Shown one piece after another: positions 16,000 through 25,402 of a stretch of DNA of 64,000 bases. A program made the translations under genes and the position numbers. How positions within the stretch are numbered: position 1 is the stretch's first letter; every line of letters starts with the position of its first letter. Source of the DNA: an uncultured Christensenella sp. (GTDB lineage: Bacteria; Bacillota; Clostridia; Christensenellales; Pumilibacteraceae); the NCBI GenBank assembly GCA_910577435.1, contig CAJTLV010000007.1, forward strand, positions 56,136 through 120,135. The letters run 5' to 3'. A model generated the notes under the pieces. The model made no database searches and was not told where the DNA came from. It saw nothing but the letters and a program-made list of their open reading frames with translations.

Positions 16000-17235
16000 A
16001 TGAACGAAGAACTCGGAAACGTCGAAACCAAAATCGCAGACTGCGCTCGGCCGCAGTCTGACGAAACGGTTCCGCCTACCGAACCCGCGCAACAGGAACA
16101 ACCGTCTACAAAAAAGCGGCGCTCGGCGCGCGAAGTATTGAGACACTATGCGCACCGATACTTTATAGAAGCGTTCAGCGGAATGGCTCTCGGACTGTTC
16201 TGCACGCTCATAATCGGCACTATAATAGCACAGCTCGGCGCGTTCGGCGACAACGGATTTTGCAAGATTTTGCAAAACATCGGATACATAGCCAAACTCT
16301 TAATGGGCGCAGGTATAGGCGTAGGTATCGCGCACAGCCTGAAAGCGAAACGGTTGACGGGATTTTCCTCCGCCGTCGCGGGAATGGTCGGCGCGAACAT
16401 AACAAATATTTTCGCACTGTCGGGAATACACGTTTACGGCGCATCTGCAAACCCCGCAATAAGCATCGGCGATCCGGTCGGCGCATTCGTAGGCGCAGTC
16501 GCTGCGATTGAAATAGCAAATCTCGTCGAGGGCAGAACGCCGATAGACATCATCGTCGTACCGCTCACCGCAATCGTCACGGGAACGCTCGCGTCTATAG
16601 CGCTCGGAATACCGTTCGGAATATTGTTCGCACTGCTAGGCAAAGGTGTGTCGATGGCTATCGGCTGGGAGCCGATCTCGTTCGGCATACTTATCGCCGT
16701 TATAATGGGACTGCTGCTCACCCTGCCCACATCTAGCGCCGCTTTCGGCGTAATGATATTCAAGTCGGCGCTCATAGATACGCCCGAACTCATTCACAAC
16801 GCCCAGATAGGCGCGGCGGCGGCTTGCGCGGGCTGTTGCGCGCATATGGTCGGTTTCGCAGTGTCGAGCTTCCGCGAAAATCGTTGGGGAGGGCTTGTAT
16901 CGCAGGGCTTGGGCACGAGTATGTTGCAGATACCGAATCTGGGTAAAAATCCGAGAATACTCATACCCGCCGTTACGGCGTCGGCTGTCGCAGGCCCGCT
17001 TGCGTCGGCGGCGTTCGGCATAATGTGCGACGCTACGGGTTCGGGAATGGGTACTGCCGGACTGGTCGGCGTGATAAACACATTCATTACGTCTATCAAC
17101 GAAGGTCAACAATGGTGGTACGTTCTTATCGCGGTGCTTGTGTGCTATATTATCGTACCCGCCGCAGTTGCGCTCGGCGTATCCGAACTTATGCGTAAAA
17201 AACACTGGATAAAACTCGGCGATATGAAAATTTAA
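16000..17235 (+). CDS. PTS_EIIC-like membrane transporter (EIIC_2 family)
   Basis: 411 residues. A charged, Pro/Gln-rich N-terminal tail of about 50 residues precedes some ten hydrophobic segments rich in G and A, with LMGAGIGVGIAHSLKAK and VGAFVGAVAAIEIANLVEG typical of the PTS_EIIC_2 group. No EIIA or EIIB gene is adjacent, and many members of this group occur without them, so phosphorylation-coupled sugar uptake is not certain. The ATG at 16000 has an AGAGGT site. Followed by a perfect bidirectional terminator. Confidence 0.85.
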   Translation: MNEELGNVETKIADCARPQSDETVPPTEPAQQEQPSTKKRRSAREVLRHYAHRYFIEAFSGMALGLFCTLIIGTIIAQLGAFGDNGFCKILQNIGYIAKLLMGAGIGVGIAHSLKAKRLTGFSSAVAGMVGANITNIFALSGIHVYGASANPAISIGDPVGAFVGAVAAIEIANLVEGRTPIDIIVVPLTAIVTGTLASIALGIPFGILFALLGKGVSMAIGWEPISFGILIAVIMGLLLTLPTSSAAFGVMIFKSALIDTPELIHNAQIGAAAACAGCCAHMVGFAVSSFRENRWGGLVSQGLGTSMLQIPNLGKNPRILIPAVTASAVAGPLASAAFGIMCDATGSGMGTAGLVGVINTFITSINEGQQWWYVLIAVLVCYIIVPAAVALGVSELMRKKHWIKLGDMKI

Positions 17236-17250
17236 TACGGATACCGAAGA

Positions 17251-17287
17251 TCAAAGAAAGCACAGTCGACGACTGTGCTTTCTTTGA
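17251..17287. terminator. Bidirectional terminator
   Basis: A 17-bp stem (17251-17267 with 17271-17287) around a 3-nt loop, AAAGAAAG on one side and CTTTCTTT on the other, between convergent genes. Confidence 0.85.
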
Positions 17288-17387
17288 TTGCATATACAAG
17301 AATACAGGATATCATTTCGACCGTAGCGCGAGACACGCGAGCGAAGCGAAGGAATCCGATTAACGCCGACTGTGCGCCGATCGCGCA

Positions 17388-18065
17388 TTAAAAGAACACC
17401 GCTCTCGCCTGTTCTTTTATTTCTTTGGACGCAACGAACGGAATACGCGTCGTATAACCGCGCTTTGCGGCGACGATCATCTTTGTCGGCCACGCATAAA
17501 TATCTCTGTTCCACGCATTGACTGTATCGTTATAAAGCTCGCGCGCGGCGGTTATCTCGCGTTGCAGATACGAATTCTGTTGCATAGCGTCGGCGATCTC
17601 GTTGTGCGCTTTGAGTTCGGGATAGTTCTCGAACGCTATATTCACTTTGCGGCTTACAGTATCGATCTTTTCGGCAAAGTCGTTTCGCTCCGCGTCGGAC
17701 GCCGCGTCGTATGTCGCATTGCCCGAACGGTATGCGGCAAGCTGAGTAAACGTGCTTTTATCGAGGTCGATCGCCTTATCTAAGAGTCGCGAGCAGTTTT
17801 GAAGGATGACGACGCGCTGTTCCAAATAGTTGTCTATCTGCGACGCGTCGTGTTGCATTTTCTGTTGCAGTTGCATAAAGTAATTGCCGGCTTTTATCTT
17901 CATTATCAAAAAGACAATGCCGGGAATTATGCCGAGTATCCACAGAAGCACCTCGAATATCTTCGAGCCTACCCCCACTTTTACGGGCAGTTGTTTTGCG
18001 ATGACGTTTACGTCCCGCCCTTCTTCGAGGACGGTCGTATCCATTTCGTCGAGTTCGTTAGCCAT
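17388..18065 (-). CDS. lemA: LemA-family protein
   Basis: 225 residues from ATG 18065, which has AAAGGAG upstream. One hydrophobic helix near residues 38-60 (LLWILGIIPGIVFLIMKI) is followed by the long helical LemA domain with VVILQNCSRLL, ENYPELKA and the closing helix ELYNDTVNAWN. The family has a periplasm-side N-terminus in other bacteria and is implicated in membrane stress and protease partnerships, but has no fixed activity. It follows the 620-residue membrane protein by 43 nt in one operon, so the two probably work together. Confidence 0.92.
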   Translation of the reverse strand: MANELDEMDTTVLEEGRDVNVIAKQLPVKVGVGSKIFEVLLWILGIIPGIVFLIMKIKAGNYFMQLQQKMQHDASQIDNYLEQRVVILQNCSRLLDKAIDLDKSTFTQLAAYRSGNATYDAASDAERNDFAEKIDTVSRKVNIAFENYPELKAHNEIADAMQQNSYLQREITAARELYNDTVNAWNRDIYAWPTKMIVAAKRGYTTRIPFVASKEIKEQARAVFF

Positions 18066-18108
18066 AATCAATCTCCTTTGGGGTTATTATACGTATTTTA
18101 CATATCTC

Positions 18109-19971
18109 TCACGATACGTATTTATTGCCTGTGACGGCAGACCAATCGCTTTCCAGATCGGGCGTACTGTCCAAATCGGGTACGAACGCCAAAAGTCCGC
18201 GCCGAAACGCTGTGCCGCGACCGCCGTACTTATCCAAAAACTCGCACAGCTTGCCGCCGCCGACAGCACGTTTTTCCGCAAACTTCGGACCGCTCTCGTC
18301 CAGCTCCGCAAGTCCCATAACAGACTGCTTTTCGAGCGGAATATACTCAGTCCAATGCACCGCCACGTCGTATACGCCGCCGTTGCGGCAGAACACGGGA
18401 ATATAGTCGACGCGCGGCTCGGCGGCATACGAATACGCCGAAACCACCACACGGTCGCACTTTCCCGCTTTACCCAAAAACTCGGTTTTGAGTACGGCCT
18501 GCGTAGCGGTGTCGTCGTGCGCGAACGCCCTGCCGCCGAGCGCATTCGCCATAACTTCCGCCTCATAGCAGGTGCAGTTTGACGGATATTCACGTTTATA
18601 AATGTATTCGGCGGGCTTCTGCTGTTGATACAGCGGGATCGACAGAATGGGCGCGAAGTCGAAAAATACGGCTTGGAAATATTCGTTAAAGAACGCGCGG
18701 AAATTCAGTTTCGCCGCGTCGACGTCAAACCCGACGAACCGCGACGGATCGGCGTCGAGCGGAAAACCCTGCATATGCCGCGACATTATATAATTTAACG
18801 GGCCGCGCTTGACGAAATCGAAGTCGTCGCCGTAAGGCTCTTTCGACCTTATAAGCTCGATCGTGTTCCGTTGCGCAAGCGGCGTGTACAGAAGACGGAA
18901 CTGCACCTCGTTGTTTCTGTCCGTCGCGCCGAACAGCACGTCGAACTCGCTGTTCGCCATCTGCGTAAAATTTGTCGTAGGGTCGTTATCGGTCATATGA
19001 TCGTGAGCGAGCTTTTTAAGTTTCTTCTCACCCTTTTTCACGGTACGCTCAACCTGTTTCTCGCTCATATTCGACACGCCCGACGGCTTACGCGAAAACG
19101 TCAAATCCGGCGCGGCGTCGTTTGCATAAACAAGTTCCGTCGTCTCGCCGTATTCGGGACAGGGTTTCGTGACCGACGCGGTCAGCGTCTGCGATTCCGT
19201 CACCGTGTGACTGTGTCCTTCCGAATCGGTATAATGTTCCGTCCACGTCACTGTGCGCGAGCCTGTATATACGCGACTCCCCATACGGTGCGTAACTCGC
19301 CTGACGAACGCGAACGGATTGCCTATCACCTCGCCCGACTGCATAAGCACGATCGACGAGTTCGGATCGTCGTTACTGACGGGATAGCCGTATTTGCCGC
19401 TCATTCGATCGAGTCGACGCAGACCGACATTCCTGTCGAAAACCAAAAGCGGCGTCGTCGACGCGATAATATCGGAAAACATTCCGTGATCGTACAACGC
19501 GTTGAGCGGCGCAAGCTGACTGTATGCCTCCGAGCGAAGCACATTCATCTTCTCTTCCGCTTCCGCGACGATCTTCTTTCTGTGTTCGAGGACTTTATTG
19601 ACTTTGAGAACAAGAACGGCTATAAGTCCTATGCCGAGCGCAAAGCAAAGACACGCGCCGAGCGCGCTTCCCCATATCGGGATAGAGTTGCCGAGTACCG
19701 CTCCCACGACAAAGACGACTCCCGCTATGAACGCAAAAACAGTCGTAACGATCGCGAATACCTTCACGCTCAATATGGAATTTGCTCGCTTTGTCGCTTC
19801 GGCGTGTTTTACCGTGACCGCATTCAATTTTGCGACGGTCTCCCGATTTGCATCGACGTCTACGCCCGACTTTTCGACGAGCGCATCGAAATACGCTTCT
19901 GCGTTATCCGCGAACTCGCGTTTGAGTTGCGCGTTATATTGTTTTACGGGTTCGAGAATCGTTTCGTCCAT
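18109..19971 (-). CDS. LemA-associated membrane protein of unknown function
   Basis: 620 residues. A helical N-terminal region is followed by two membrane helices (about 68-92 and 98-122), then a long soluble part. It contains a Thr/Ser-rich stretch (TGSRTVTWTEHYTDSEGHSHTV region, split by loops), a basic lysine segment (KKGEKKLKKLAHD), and a globular C-terminus. The topology recalls DUF3137-type partners of LemA, but no domain can be assigned confidently. Operon partner: lemA, 43 nt downstream. No Shine-Dalgarno is seen; the leader folds as ACAGCC/GGCTGT before the ATG. Confidence 0.8.
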   Translation of the reverse strand: MDETILEPVKQYNAQLKREFADNAEAYFDALVEKSGVDVDANRETVAKLNAVTVKHAEATKRANSILSVKVFAIVTTVFAFIAGVVFVVGAVLGNSIPIWGSALGACLCFALGIGLIAVLVLKVNKVLEHRKKIVAEAEEKMNVLRSEAYSQLAPLNALYDHGMFSDIIASTTPLLVFDRNVGLRRLDRMSGKYGYPVSNDDPNSSIVLMQSGEVIGNPFAFVRRVTHRMGSRVYTGSRTVTWTEHYTDSEGHSHTVTESQTLTASVTKPCPEYGETTELVYANDAAPDLTFSRKPSGVSNMSEKQVERTVKKGEKKLKKLAHDHMTDNDPTTNFTQMANSEFDVLFGATDRNNEVQFRLLYTPLAQRNTIELIRSKEPYGDDFDFVKRGPLNYIMSRHMQGFPLDADPSRFVGFDVDAAKLNFRAFFNEYFQAVFFDFAPILSIPLYQQQKPAEYIYKREYPSNCTCYEAEVMANALGGRAFAHDDTATQAVLKTEFLGKAGKCDRVVVSAYSYAAEPRVDYIPVFCRNGGVYDVAVHWTEYIPLEKQSVMGLAELDESGPKFAEKRAVGGGKLCEFLDKYGGRGTAFRRGLLAFVPDLDSTPDLESDWSAVTGNKYVS

Positions 19972-20005
19972 AACAGTACAGCCGCACGGATAGCCAGGCT
20001 GTATT

Positions 20006-20034
20006 ATTATAGTATATATTTTGCATTAAGTCAA
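20006..20034 (-). promoter_or_regulatory. Promoter of the LemA operon
   Basis: Minus strand TTGACT (20029-20034), 17 nt, TATAAT (20006-20011). The predicted mRNA begins close to an ACAGCC...GGCTGT hairpin at about 19977-20001. Confidence 0.75.
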
Positions 20035-20094
20035 TATCTTTTTAATTTTCTAAGAAAAACTTAATTTAAGTCCGAACGGATCGCGCGTCACGAA

Positions 20095-20589
20095 TCAATC
20101 GAAATCTATTTCCGTCACATCGTCGGGTATGTAAATATCCAATTCCTCTTCGACGGTGACGTTCGTTATTTTCTCTGCCGGCATAATGAGATACTTCGCC
20201 TCGCCTTCCGCGAGAATGTTGTTGTTCATATCCATTATCTCGCACTTCGCAGAGTATGCGCGCGACAGTTTTTTGGTATAATATCCCCTGCCTTTGAGCG
20301 GCTCGCCGTAAGGCGCGGGCTTATGATACCGAACGTTTATGTCCATAGTGACGGCTATACATTCGGGGCGATCCACCCACAATACCCTGCCCGCAAGCTC
20401 GTCGATCATAGTCGCCAGCATACCGCCGTGAACGCGTCCCGGATAGCTCTGATGTTCGGGACGGTACGTAAAAAGACCGCCGACCGAACCGTCCTCCATA
20501 TTATAGAACTGCCCCCGCACGCCGAGTTTGTTGTCCATACCGCATATGACGCACATATGCGAATTGTTCTGCTTGGATACTACTTTCAT
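20095..20589 (-). CDS. PaaI-family hotdog thioesterase
   Basis: 164 residues with a hotdog fold. The catalytic helix motif is VHGGMLATMIDE, followed by a typical MDINVRYHKPAP beta strand. It probably hydrolyses an acyl-CoA or acyl-ACP; the substrate is unknown. An N-terminal CxxC (CVIC) is present, as in several Clostridia homologues. GGAGC precedes the ATG. Divergent from ilvB, with no functional link evident. Confidence 0.9.
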   Translation of the reverse strand: MKVVSKQNNSHMCVICGMDNKLGVRGQFYNMEDGSVGGLFTYRPEHQSYPGRVHGGMLATMIDELAGRVLWVDRPECIAVTMDINVRYHKPAPYGEPLKGRGYYTKKLSRAYSAKCEIMDMNNNILAEGEAKYLIMPAEKITNVTVEEELDIYIPDDVTEIDFD

Positions 20590-20688
20590 TTGTACGCTCC
20601 GAAATTATTTTTTCGAATTATACATCGTCGCGATAAAAATGTCAAACGTTCGAAAGTTTACGAGCCGACGCACTGCGGCACATATCGA

Positions 20689-20717
20689 TTGACAAAGGAG
20701 CGGCAATACTATATAAT
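20689..20717 (+). promoter_or_regulatory. Promoter of ilvBN
   Basis: TTGACA (20689-20694), 17 nt, TATAAT (20712-20717): perfect consensus. The leader is only about 35 nt, so no T-box or peptide attenuator fits. Confidence 0.8.
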
Positions 20718-20758
20718 ATTGAAAAAAGTTTACACGATCTCACGACCAAAGGACGGCA

Positions 20759-22441
20759 ATGAAAATAAACGGCGCAACCGCAATCTGCAAATGTTTGATA
20801 GAACAGGACGCAACTACTGTATTCGGCTATCCGGGCGGACAGATAATCGATCTGTTCGACGCGTTGTATTCCGAGCCGAAAATAACGCAGATACTTACGT
20901 CTCACGAACAGGGCGCCGCCCACGCCGCAGAGGGGTATGCAAAAGCTACGGGCAAAGTCGGGGTCGTCATAGCGACGTCGGGACCGGGCGCGACCAACCT
21001 CGTCACCGGCATAGCCGACGCGCACCTCGACAGCATTCCGCTCGTCGCGATAACCGGCAACGTCCCTGTGTCTCTTCTCGGCAGAGACAGCTTTCAGGAG
21101 GTCGACATCGCCGGCATAACTATGCCGATAACAAAGCACAACTTCATCGTCAAAAACCCCGCCGAACTTTGCGACGCCATACGCCGCGCTTTTTACATCG
21201 CGCGTTCCGACCGTCCGGGTCCCGTACTCGTCGACGTGCCTAAGGACGTACAGCAGGCGATCGTCGACTATGAGGCGAAACCCGTCGCCGCGCCGCACAA
21301 ACCGCCCGTACAAGACGACATTACGGACGCGGTCAAACTGATAAACGAATCGGAACGCCCGCTCATCTATGCGGGCGGCGGCTGTATCGCGGCGAACGCG
21401 AGCGAAAAACTTATCGAATTCGCAAAGCGCATAAAAGCGCCCGTCGCAACGTCGATGATGGGGCTTACTGCGATCCCGACGGACAGCGAGTATTCGGCGG
21501 GAATGATAGGAATGCACGGACACGCGTCTGTTGCGAAGTTGGCGGACGCCGCAGACCTCATAATCGCGATAGGCGCGCGGTTTGCCGACCGCGTCGCGGG
21601 CAACCGCAGCGAGTTCTGCAAGAACGCGAAAATACTCCACATCGACATCGACGCGGCGGAGATAGACAAAAACGTGCGGTCGGACGCGCACATTCGCGGT
21701 GACGTCGTACAAGTGCTCGACAAACTGCTCGCCGTCACCGCACAAAAGACGAACGGCGCAATGATCGCGCTGAACGTAAAGCTCAAAGCCGAATCGGTCC
21801 TCCCGCCCTGCGGAGGCAGGCTGTCGCCGCGCACCGTCATAAAGTGCGTATCCGATACGAATGTCGACGCGGTGATAGCCACCGATGTCGGACAGCATCA
21901 GATGTGGGTAGCGCAAGGCTACGCGTTCAAAACGCCGCGCTGTTTTTTGACAAGCGGCGGACTGGGCACAATGGGGTTCGGTATGGGCGCGGCGATAGGC
22001 GGCGCGCTCGGCACGGGCAAACGCGCGATACTGTTTACGGGCGACGGCTCGTTTCATATGAACCTCAACGAGCTTGCGACGGCGACGCGGCTCGGCATAG
22101 ATCTTACGGTATTCGTATTCGACAACCGCACGCTCGGAATGGTGCGGCAGTGGCAGACGCTGTTCTACGGCGGACGGTATTCTTCGACCGATCTCGACGG
22201 CAATAAGACGGACTTCGTAAAAGCGGCGGAGGCATTCGGCGCGCGCGGATTGACGCTTGACGACGACGCCGACGCGAAAGCGACGATCGAAAAAGCGCTA
22301 GGTATGCACGGCGTTACCGTCGTCGACTGCAAGATCGACAAGGACGAATTCGTCCTGCCTATGATCCCGCCGGGAAAGACGATGAAAGACATAATCACGA
22401 AAATGCCCCTAACCGATAATAACAAGGAGTGCGGCAAATGA
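20759..22441 (+). CDS. ilvB: Acetolactate synthase, large catalytic subunit
   Basis: 560-residue thiamine-diphosphate enzyme joining two pyruvates (or pyruvate and 2-oxobutyrate), the first common step of valine, leucine and isoleucine synthesis. Visible marks are the catalytic Glu region HEQGAAHAAEGYAKATGKVG, the FAD-binding middle domain, and the ThDP/Mg motif GDGSFHMNLNELATA...DNRTLGMVRQWQ. Its stop overlaps the ilvN start in ATGA, giving translational coupling. Transcribed from its own consensus promoter. Confidence 0.97.
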   Translation: MKINGATAICKCLIEQDATTVFGYPGGQIIDLFDALYSEPKITQILTSHEQGAAHAAEGYAKATGKVGVVIATSGPGATNLVTGIADAHLDSIPLVAITGNVPVSLLGRDSFQEVDIAGITMPITKHNFIVKNPAELCDAIRRAFYIARSDRPGPVLVDVPKDVQQAIVDYEAKPVAAPHKPPVQDDITDAVKLINESERPLIYAGGGCIAANASEKLIEFAKRIKAPVATSMMGLTAIPTDSEYSAGMIGMHGHASVAKLADAADLIIAIGARFADRVAGNRSEFCKNAKILHIDIDAAEIDKNVRSDAHIRGDVVQVLDKLLAVTAQKTNGAMIALNVKLKAESVLPPCGGRLSPRTVIKCVSDTNVDAVIATDVGQHQMWVAQGYAFKTPRCFLTSGGLGTMGFGMGAAIGGALGTGKRAILFTGDGSFHMNLNELATATRLGIDLTVFVFDNRTLGMVRQWQTLFYGGRYSSTDLDGNKTDFVKAAEAFGARGLTLDDDADAKATIEKALGMHGVTVVDCKIDKDEFVLPMIPPGKTMKDIITKMPLTDNNKECGK

Positions 22442-22962
22442 ACGAAAAGCGCCATATAATATCCGCTCTCGTAACCAACGAGAGCGGCGTCCTCACCCGC
22501 GTTTCCGGGTTATTCGCACGGCGTTGTTTCAATATAGACTCGCTCGCCGTGTGCGCGACGGAAGACCCCGAATTTTCGCGTATGACTATAGCCGTGCGCG
22601 GCGACGAGAACGTCCTTAAACAGATAGTTTTACAACTCGGCAAACTACCCGACTGCAAGATGACCGGCGAATTGGACGAAACGCAGGCGGTAATGCGCGA
22701 GCTGTTGCTTATAAAAGTGAAAGCGGCCGCCGCCGAGCGCGCCGATATAGAGACGGTTTGCCGCACATACGAAGCGAAAATAGTCGACCTCTCCCCCGCA
22801 TCTATAGTTATGGAGCTTACGGGAAAGCCGGCAAAAATAGACGGCTTTATAGAGGTACTGCGCGCATACGAGATATTGGAGCTTTCGCGCACCGGTCTTA
22901 CCGCGCTCGAACGCGGATCTGGCATTCTCAACCACGAAAGCAACAAAACGGAAACCGTTTGA
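22438..22962 (+). CDS. ilvN: Acetolactate synthase, small regulatory subunit
   Basis: 174 residues: an N-terminal ACT domain (HIISALVTNESGVLTRVSGLFARR) that binds valine for feedback control, then the ALS_ss C-terminal domain (LLLIKVKAAAAERADIETVCRTYEAKIVD...). The ATG at 22438 lies inside the ilvB stop with AAGGAG upstream. It activates and regulates the ilvB product. Confidence 0.96.
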   Translation: MNEKRHIISALVTNESGVLTRVSGLFARRCFNIDSLAVCATEDPEFSRMTIAVRGDENVLKQIVLQLGKLPDCKMTGELDETQAVMRELLLIKVKAAAAERADIETVCRTYEAKIVDLSPASIVMELTGKPAKIDGFIEVLRAYEILELSRTGLTALERGSGILNHESNKTETV

Positions 22963-23074
22963 CGGTAAGAGAAATCCCGATATAATTTTCTAATCTTATT
23001 CTAATCTTTCTAACATAATCGTCTAAGAAAAGGTAATTATAATCATCTTGTAAAACATTTGACGGAGGTCGGAA

Positions 23075-23407
23075 ATGGGAAACGGCAACAGAAAAATCGA
23101 TCAATTTTTATCGGTAATAATATTACTTCTATTCGTTGTAATCACGGTTATCAAATGGATTATGGCATACGGCGTCAATGTAGACCCCAACGCTATAGAT
23201 GCCGTGCGGTATATCTCAACCGCAATTACGTGCTTGATGTTGATCGTGGTATGCTACAACGCATGCGGTTGGACGCGCAATTTTATCTTTAAGATTATTT
23301 TCATCGCGCTCACGCTGTTCCTTCTTATTACGGCTGTTGTTCAGTACGTACCCGTCGTCAGAGACTGGTTCATCGCCAACAACATTCCCTACGACTTCTT
23401 CCTTTAA
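23075..23407 (+). CDS. Small membrane protein, three helices
   Basis: 110 residues with three strongly hydrophobic segments (about 12-31, 45-62, 68-88) and short polar ends. No family recognised. GGAGG lies 9 nt before the ATG and a strong terminator follows, so it is a real independent gene. It sits between ilvN and ilvD, but its character gives no link to branched-chain amino-acid synthesis. Confidence 0.75.
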   Translation: MGNGNRKIDQFLSVIILLLFVVITVIKWIMAYGVNVDPNAIDAVRYISTAITCLMLIVVCYNACGWTRNFIFKIIFIALTLFLLITAVVQYVPVVRDWFIANNIPYDFFL

Positions 23408-23442
23408 TACAGCAATTGTTTCATATACCCTCCTTGAAAGCG

Positions 23443-23471
23443 GCGCCGAGTTAAGATCGGCGCTCTTTTTT
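23443..23471 (+). terminator. Terminator after the small membrane protein gene
   Basis: GCGCCGA (23443-23449) pairs with TCGGCGC (23457-23463), followed by TCTTTTTTG. Confidence 0.85.
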
Positions 23472-23494
23472 GAGCTTAACTTTGCATATTAACA

Positions 23495-23523
23495 TTGACA
23501 AACGCGACTTTCGGTGATACAAT
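23495..23523 (+). promoter_or_regulatory. Promoter and structured leader of ilvD
   Basis: TTGACA (23495-23500), 17 nt, TACAAT (23518-23523). The roughly 100-nt leader contains nested pairing: ATGCGG/CCGCAT (about 23540-23593) enclosing GCCCGA/TCGGGC. No known riboswitch consensus was recognised. Confidence 0.65.
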
Positions 23524-23627
23524 ATACATATAATCGGGATAATGCGGTTGCACAAGGAAACGTATCGCCCGAATCGGGCAATCGATGCCGCATTCCTAAT
23601 TGCGAATCACCTTTTAAGGAAGTATAT

Positions 23628-25289
23628 ATGTCTAAGGAACTAAGCACTAATCTTGAAAAAGCCCCCCAGCGCGCACTGTTAAAGGCGCTCGGACTTTCCG
23701 ACGACGAGATCGGCAAGCCGCTTGTCGCGATCGTCACCGCAAAGTCCGAGATAGTACCGGGACATATGCATCTCGACCGCATAACCGACGCCGTAAAAGC
23801 GGGCGTGTACGCAAACGGATGCACGCCGATAGTCGTACCCGCGATCGGCGTATGCGACGGGCTCGCTATGGGTCACAAGGGAATGCGCTATTCGCTACCC
23901 TCCCGCGAACTTATCGCTGACAGTGTGGAAACTATGCTCATAGGTCATGCGTTCGACGGTGCGGTGTTCGTTCCCAACTGCGACAAGATAGTGCCCGGTA
24001 TGCTGATGGGCGCGGCGCGCGTAAATATTCCGTCGGTATTCGTTTCGGGCGGACCGATGGAAAGCGGCATACATAACGGCAAGCGCGTCGGCTTTTCGAC
24101 GGTGTACGAGGGAATCGGCGCGGTCAAAAAAGGCACGATGGACAGGTCGGAACTCGACGCACTCGAAAACGTCGCCTGTCCCGGTTGCGGCAGTTGTTGC
24201 GGTATGTATACGGCGAACTCGCTCAACTGTCTGTGCGAGGCGCTCGGTATGGCGCTTCCCGGAAACGGAACCGTTCTCGCCACATCGAGCGAACGCATTC
24301 GGCTCGCAAAGCGCGCGGGGGAAGCTATTTGCAAACTCGTCCGCGAAGCGGTCACTCCCCGACTCATAATGAGCAAGCGCGCGTTCACCAACGCTATTGC
24401 GCTCGATATGGCGCTCGGCGCGTCTACAAACACGATACTCCATCTCTTCGCTATCGCGGCGGAACTGAACATAACGCTCGATCTCGACCTCGTGCAGAAG
24501 ATCTCCGACGCGACGCCCACACTGTGCAAACTGTCGCCGTCCACCGACGTAGATATGGAACAACTCCACATTGCGGGCGGAATACCTGCCGTACTTCACG
24601 AGCTTGCGAAAAAGAATCTCATCGACGGCTCGGCGCAGACCGTTCTGCTTCATCCGCTCGCCGACGACTATGAGCACGCGCACGTAAAGAACACCGACGT
24701 GATACATAAGATAGACGCCCCGATCTCGCCGGTAGGCGGCATTGCCGTACTGAAAGGCAACCTCGCGGAAAACGGTGCGGTCGTCAAGCGCTCCGCAGTC
24801 GACAAGTCGATGATGACGTTCAGCGGCAAAGCTAAATGTTTTAATTGCGAGGAAGAAGCAGTCTCCGCCATATATTCGGGCAGGATAAGCAAAGGCGACG
24901 TAATAGTTATACGGTACGAGGGTCCCGCAGGCGGACCGGGTATGCGCGAAATGCTCTCGCCCACTTCGGCGCTCATCGGTATGGGGCTTGACAAGGACGT
25001 CACGCTCATCACCGACGGACGATTCTCCGGTGCGACGCGCGGTGCGGCAATAGGACACGTAAGTCCCGAAGCGGCTGAGGGCGGCAAGATAGCGCTCGTA
25101 GCCGACGGCGATATAATAAAGATAGACATTCCCAACGGCAGGCTCAATCTCGACGTTCCCGCAAAAACGCTCGACGCGCGCCGCAAAAAGCTGCGTCCCA
25201 GAGACTCCGACGTTTCGGGTTGGTTGCTCCGCTATCAGAACCTGGTTACTTCGGCGGCGACTGGCGCAACGCTCAAAAAGAAATTTTAA
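23628..25289 (+). CDS. ilvD: Dihydroxy-acid dehydratase
   Basis: 553-residue iron-sulfur enzyme forming the 2-oxo acid precursors of valine and isoleucine. Cluster cysteines are visible in PNCDK and in CPGCGSCCGMYTANS. The C-terminal half carries RYEGPAGGPGMREMLSPT and DGRFSGATRGAAIGHVSPEA. ATG 23628 has AAGGAAG 6 nt upstream; earlier in-frame starts are not preceded by ribosome sites. ilvC, leuA and leuCD are not in this window. Confidence 0.97.
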   Translation: MSKELSTNLEKAPQRALLKALGLSDDEIGKPLVAIVTAKSEIVPGHMHLDRITDAVKAGVYANGCTPIVVPAIGVCDGLAMGHKGMRYSLPSRELIADSVETMLIGHAFDGAVFVPNCDKIVPGMLMGAARVNIPSVFVSGGPMESGIHNGKRVGFSTVYEGIGAVKKGTMDRSELDALENVACPGCGSCCGMYTANSLNCLCEALGMALPGNGTVLATSSERIRLAKRAGEAICKLVREAVTPRLIMSKRAFTNAIALDMALGASTNTILHLFAIAAELNITLDLDLVQKISDATPTLCKLSPSTDVDMEQLHIAGGIPAVLHELAKKNLIDGSAQTVLLHPLADDYEHAHVKNTDVIHKIDAPISPVGGIAVLKGNLAENGAVVKRSAVDKSMMTFSGKAKCFNCEEEAVSAIYSGRISKGDVIVIRYEGPAGGPGMREMLSPTSALIGMGLDKDVTLITDGRFSGATRGAAIGHVSPEAAEGGKIALVADGDIIKIDIPNGRLNLDVPAKTLDARRKKLRPRDSDVSGWLLRYQNLVTSAATGATLKKKF

Positions 25290-25402
25290 CTCGGATCGGG
25301 CGTGCGTTCCCGACCGCTCGGCGTCATCGGCGGTCAATCGACTTCCGATTTCACATTCCGATTTCATTATTACAATAACGCATTATCCAAAGGAGTTTTC
25401 AT

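Noticed and set aside
20590..20758. T-box or leader-peptide attenuator upstream of ilvB
   Set aside because: The promoter leaves only about 35 nt of leader, with no AGGGTGG motif or terminator.
23895..25367. 490-codon minus-strand frame opposite ilvD
   Set aside because: Antisense shadow; composition is dominated by Arg, Tyr and Val with no domain, while ilvD in the other strand is unmistakable.
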